Positions 63,950-64,000 of a stretch of 64,000 nt of DNA are shown in pieces (position 1 is the first letter of the stretch; every line of letters begins with the position of its first letter). Made by a program: the position numbers and the translations under genes. The notes below the pieces were generated by a model, which worked only from the letters and a program-made list of their open reading frames with translations, was not told the DNA's origin and ran no database searches. Source of the DNA: Massilia eurypsychrophila (GTDB taxonomy: Bacteria > Pseudomonadota > Gammaproteobacteria > Burkholderiales > Burkholderiaceae_D); assembly GCF_002760655.1 (NCBI RefSeq), contig NZ_PDOC01000025.1, positions 1-64,000 of the forward strand, read 5' to 3'.

Positions 63950-64000
63950 GTATTACTCCTCAGATGGTGGATTTTCCACCTATTGAGGTGTCCGGGCAAA

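Overview
The window looks like chromosomal DNA from a GC-rich betaproteobacterium of the order Burkholderiales, probably Oxalobacteraceae (Massilia, Duganella or Janthinobacterium type). This rests on the gene order ndk-rlmN-pilW-rodZ-ispG-hisS-yfgM-bamB-der-hfq-hflX-hflK-hflC-hisZ-purA, the surE-pcm-nlpD-rpoS-rlmD block, and the sdhCDAB-sdhE-gltA and mdh-citE-like-acnA clusters. The assignment is inferred from layout and protein character, because no rRNA or tRNA gene is present. Genes are dense, mostly on the minus strand up to about 38.9 kb. Long open frames antisense to real genes are common because of the base composition and are not annotated.

Layout. 1-81 is the start of a transposase-like gene cut by the window edge. 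251-16738 (minus) is a housekeeping superoperon for purine and histidine metabolism, membrane proteolysis, RNA chaperoning, ribosome assembly, outer-membrane assembly, isoprenoid synthesis, cell shape and rRNA methylation. A Bax-inhibitor-1 family gene (plus) follows, ending in a clear terminator. 17869-22978 (minus) is surE-pcm-nlpD-rpoS-rlmD. 23221-26278 (minus) is a compact two-gene unit: a TIR-domain protein followed by a large protein with a degenerate ParA/MinD-like P-loop and kinesin-light-chain-type TPRs. It is the best candidate here for an undescribed signalling or conflict system. Next come a quinone oxidoreductase, a DinG/YoaA-type helicase, a YdcH protein and a PP2C phosphatase, then the 2-oxoglutarate dehydrogenase cluster odhA-odhB-pspC-lpdA-zapE. 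39.2-42.9 kb (plus) holds a two-component system with a proline-rich sensor and a proline-rich secreted protein, an orphan BlaI-type repressor and a DUF421 membrane protein. 42.9-46.4 kb (minus) holds a beta-barrel-like protein, gluQRS, an NTF2-like protein and a proline-iminopeptidase-type hydrolase.

46.5-48.1 kb is accessory: a 115-bp inverted-repeat element, an orphan ribbon-helix-helix antitoxin, and an ORF6N gene bracketed by gltA and a diverged second copy of the gltA 3' end with its terminator. 48.2-60.0 kb is central metabolism: gltA, sdhE and sdhBADC (minus), a GntR/UTRA regulator diverging from mdh, then a citrate-lyase-beta-like gene, an MliC-like periplasmic protein and acnA. With odhAB/lpdA the window encodes most of the oxidative TCA cycle.

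60.3-64.0 kb is a mobile-element graveyard. It holds broken genes resembling the gamma-mobile-trio (GmtY, GmtZ, GmtX), a hypothetical gene, an MFS transporter, a frameshifted Tn3-family transposase C-terminus and a truncated IS3-type orfA. A short palindromic repeat with core GGGGTCAGACCC recurs between genes (about 0.17, 3.45, 17.8 and 27.5-27.7 kb). It is arranged as inverted pairs and in one place supplies the stop codon of rlmD. I saw no tRNA, rRNA or CRISPR array.
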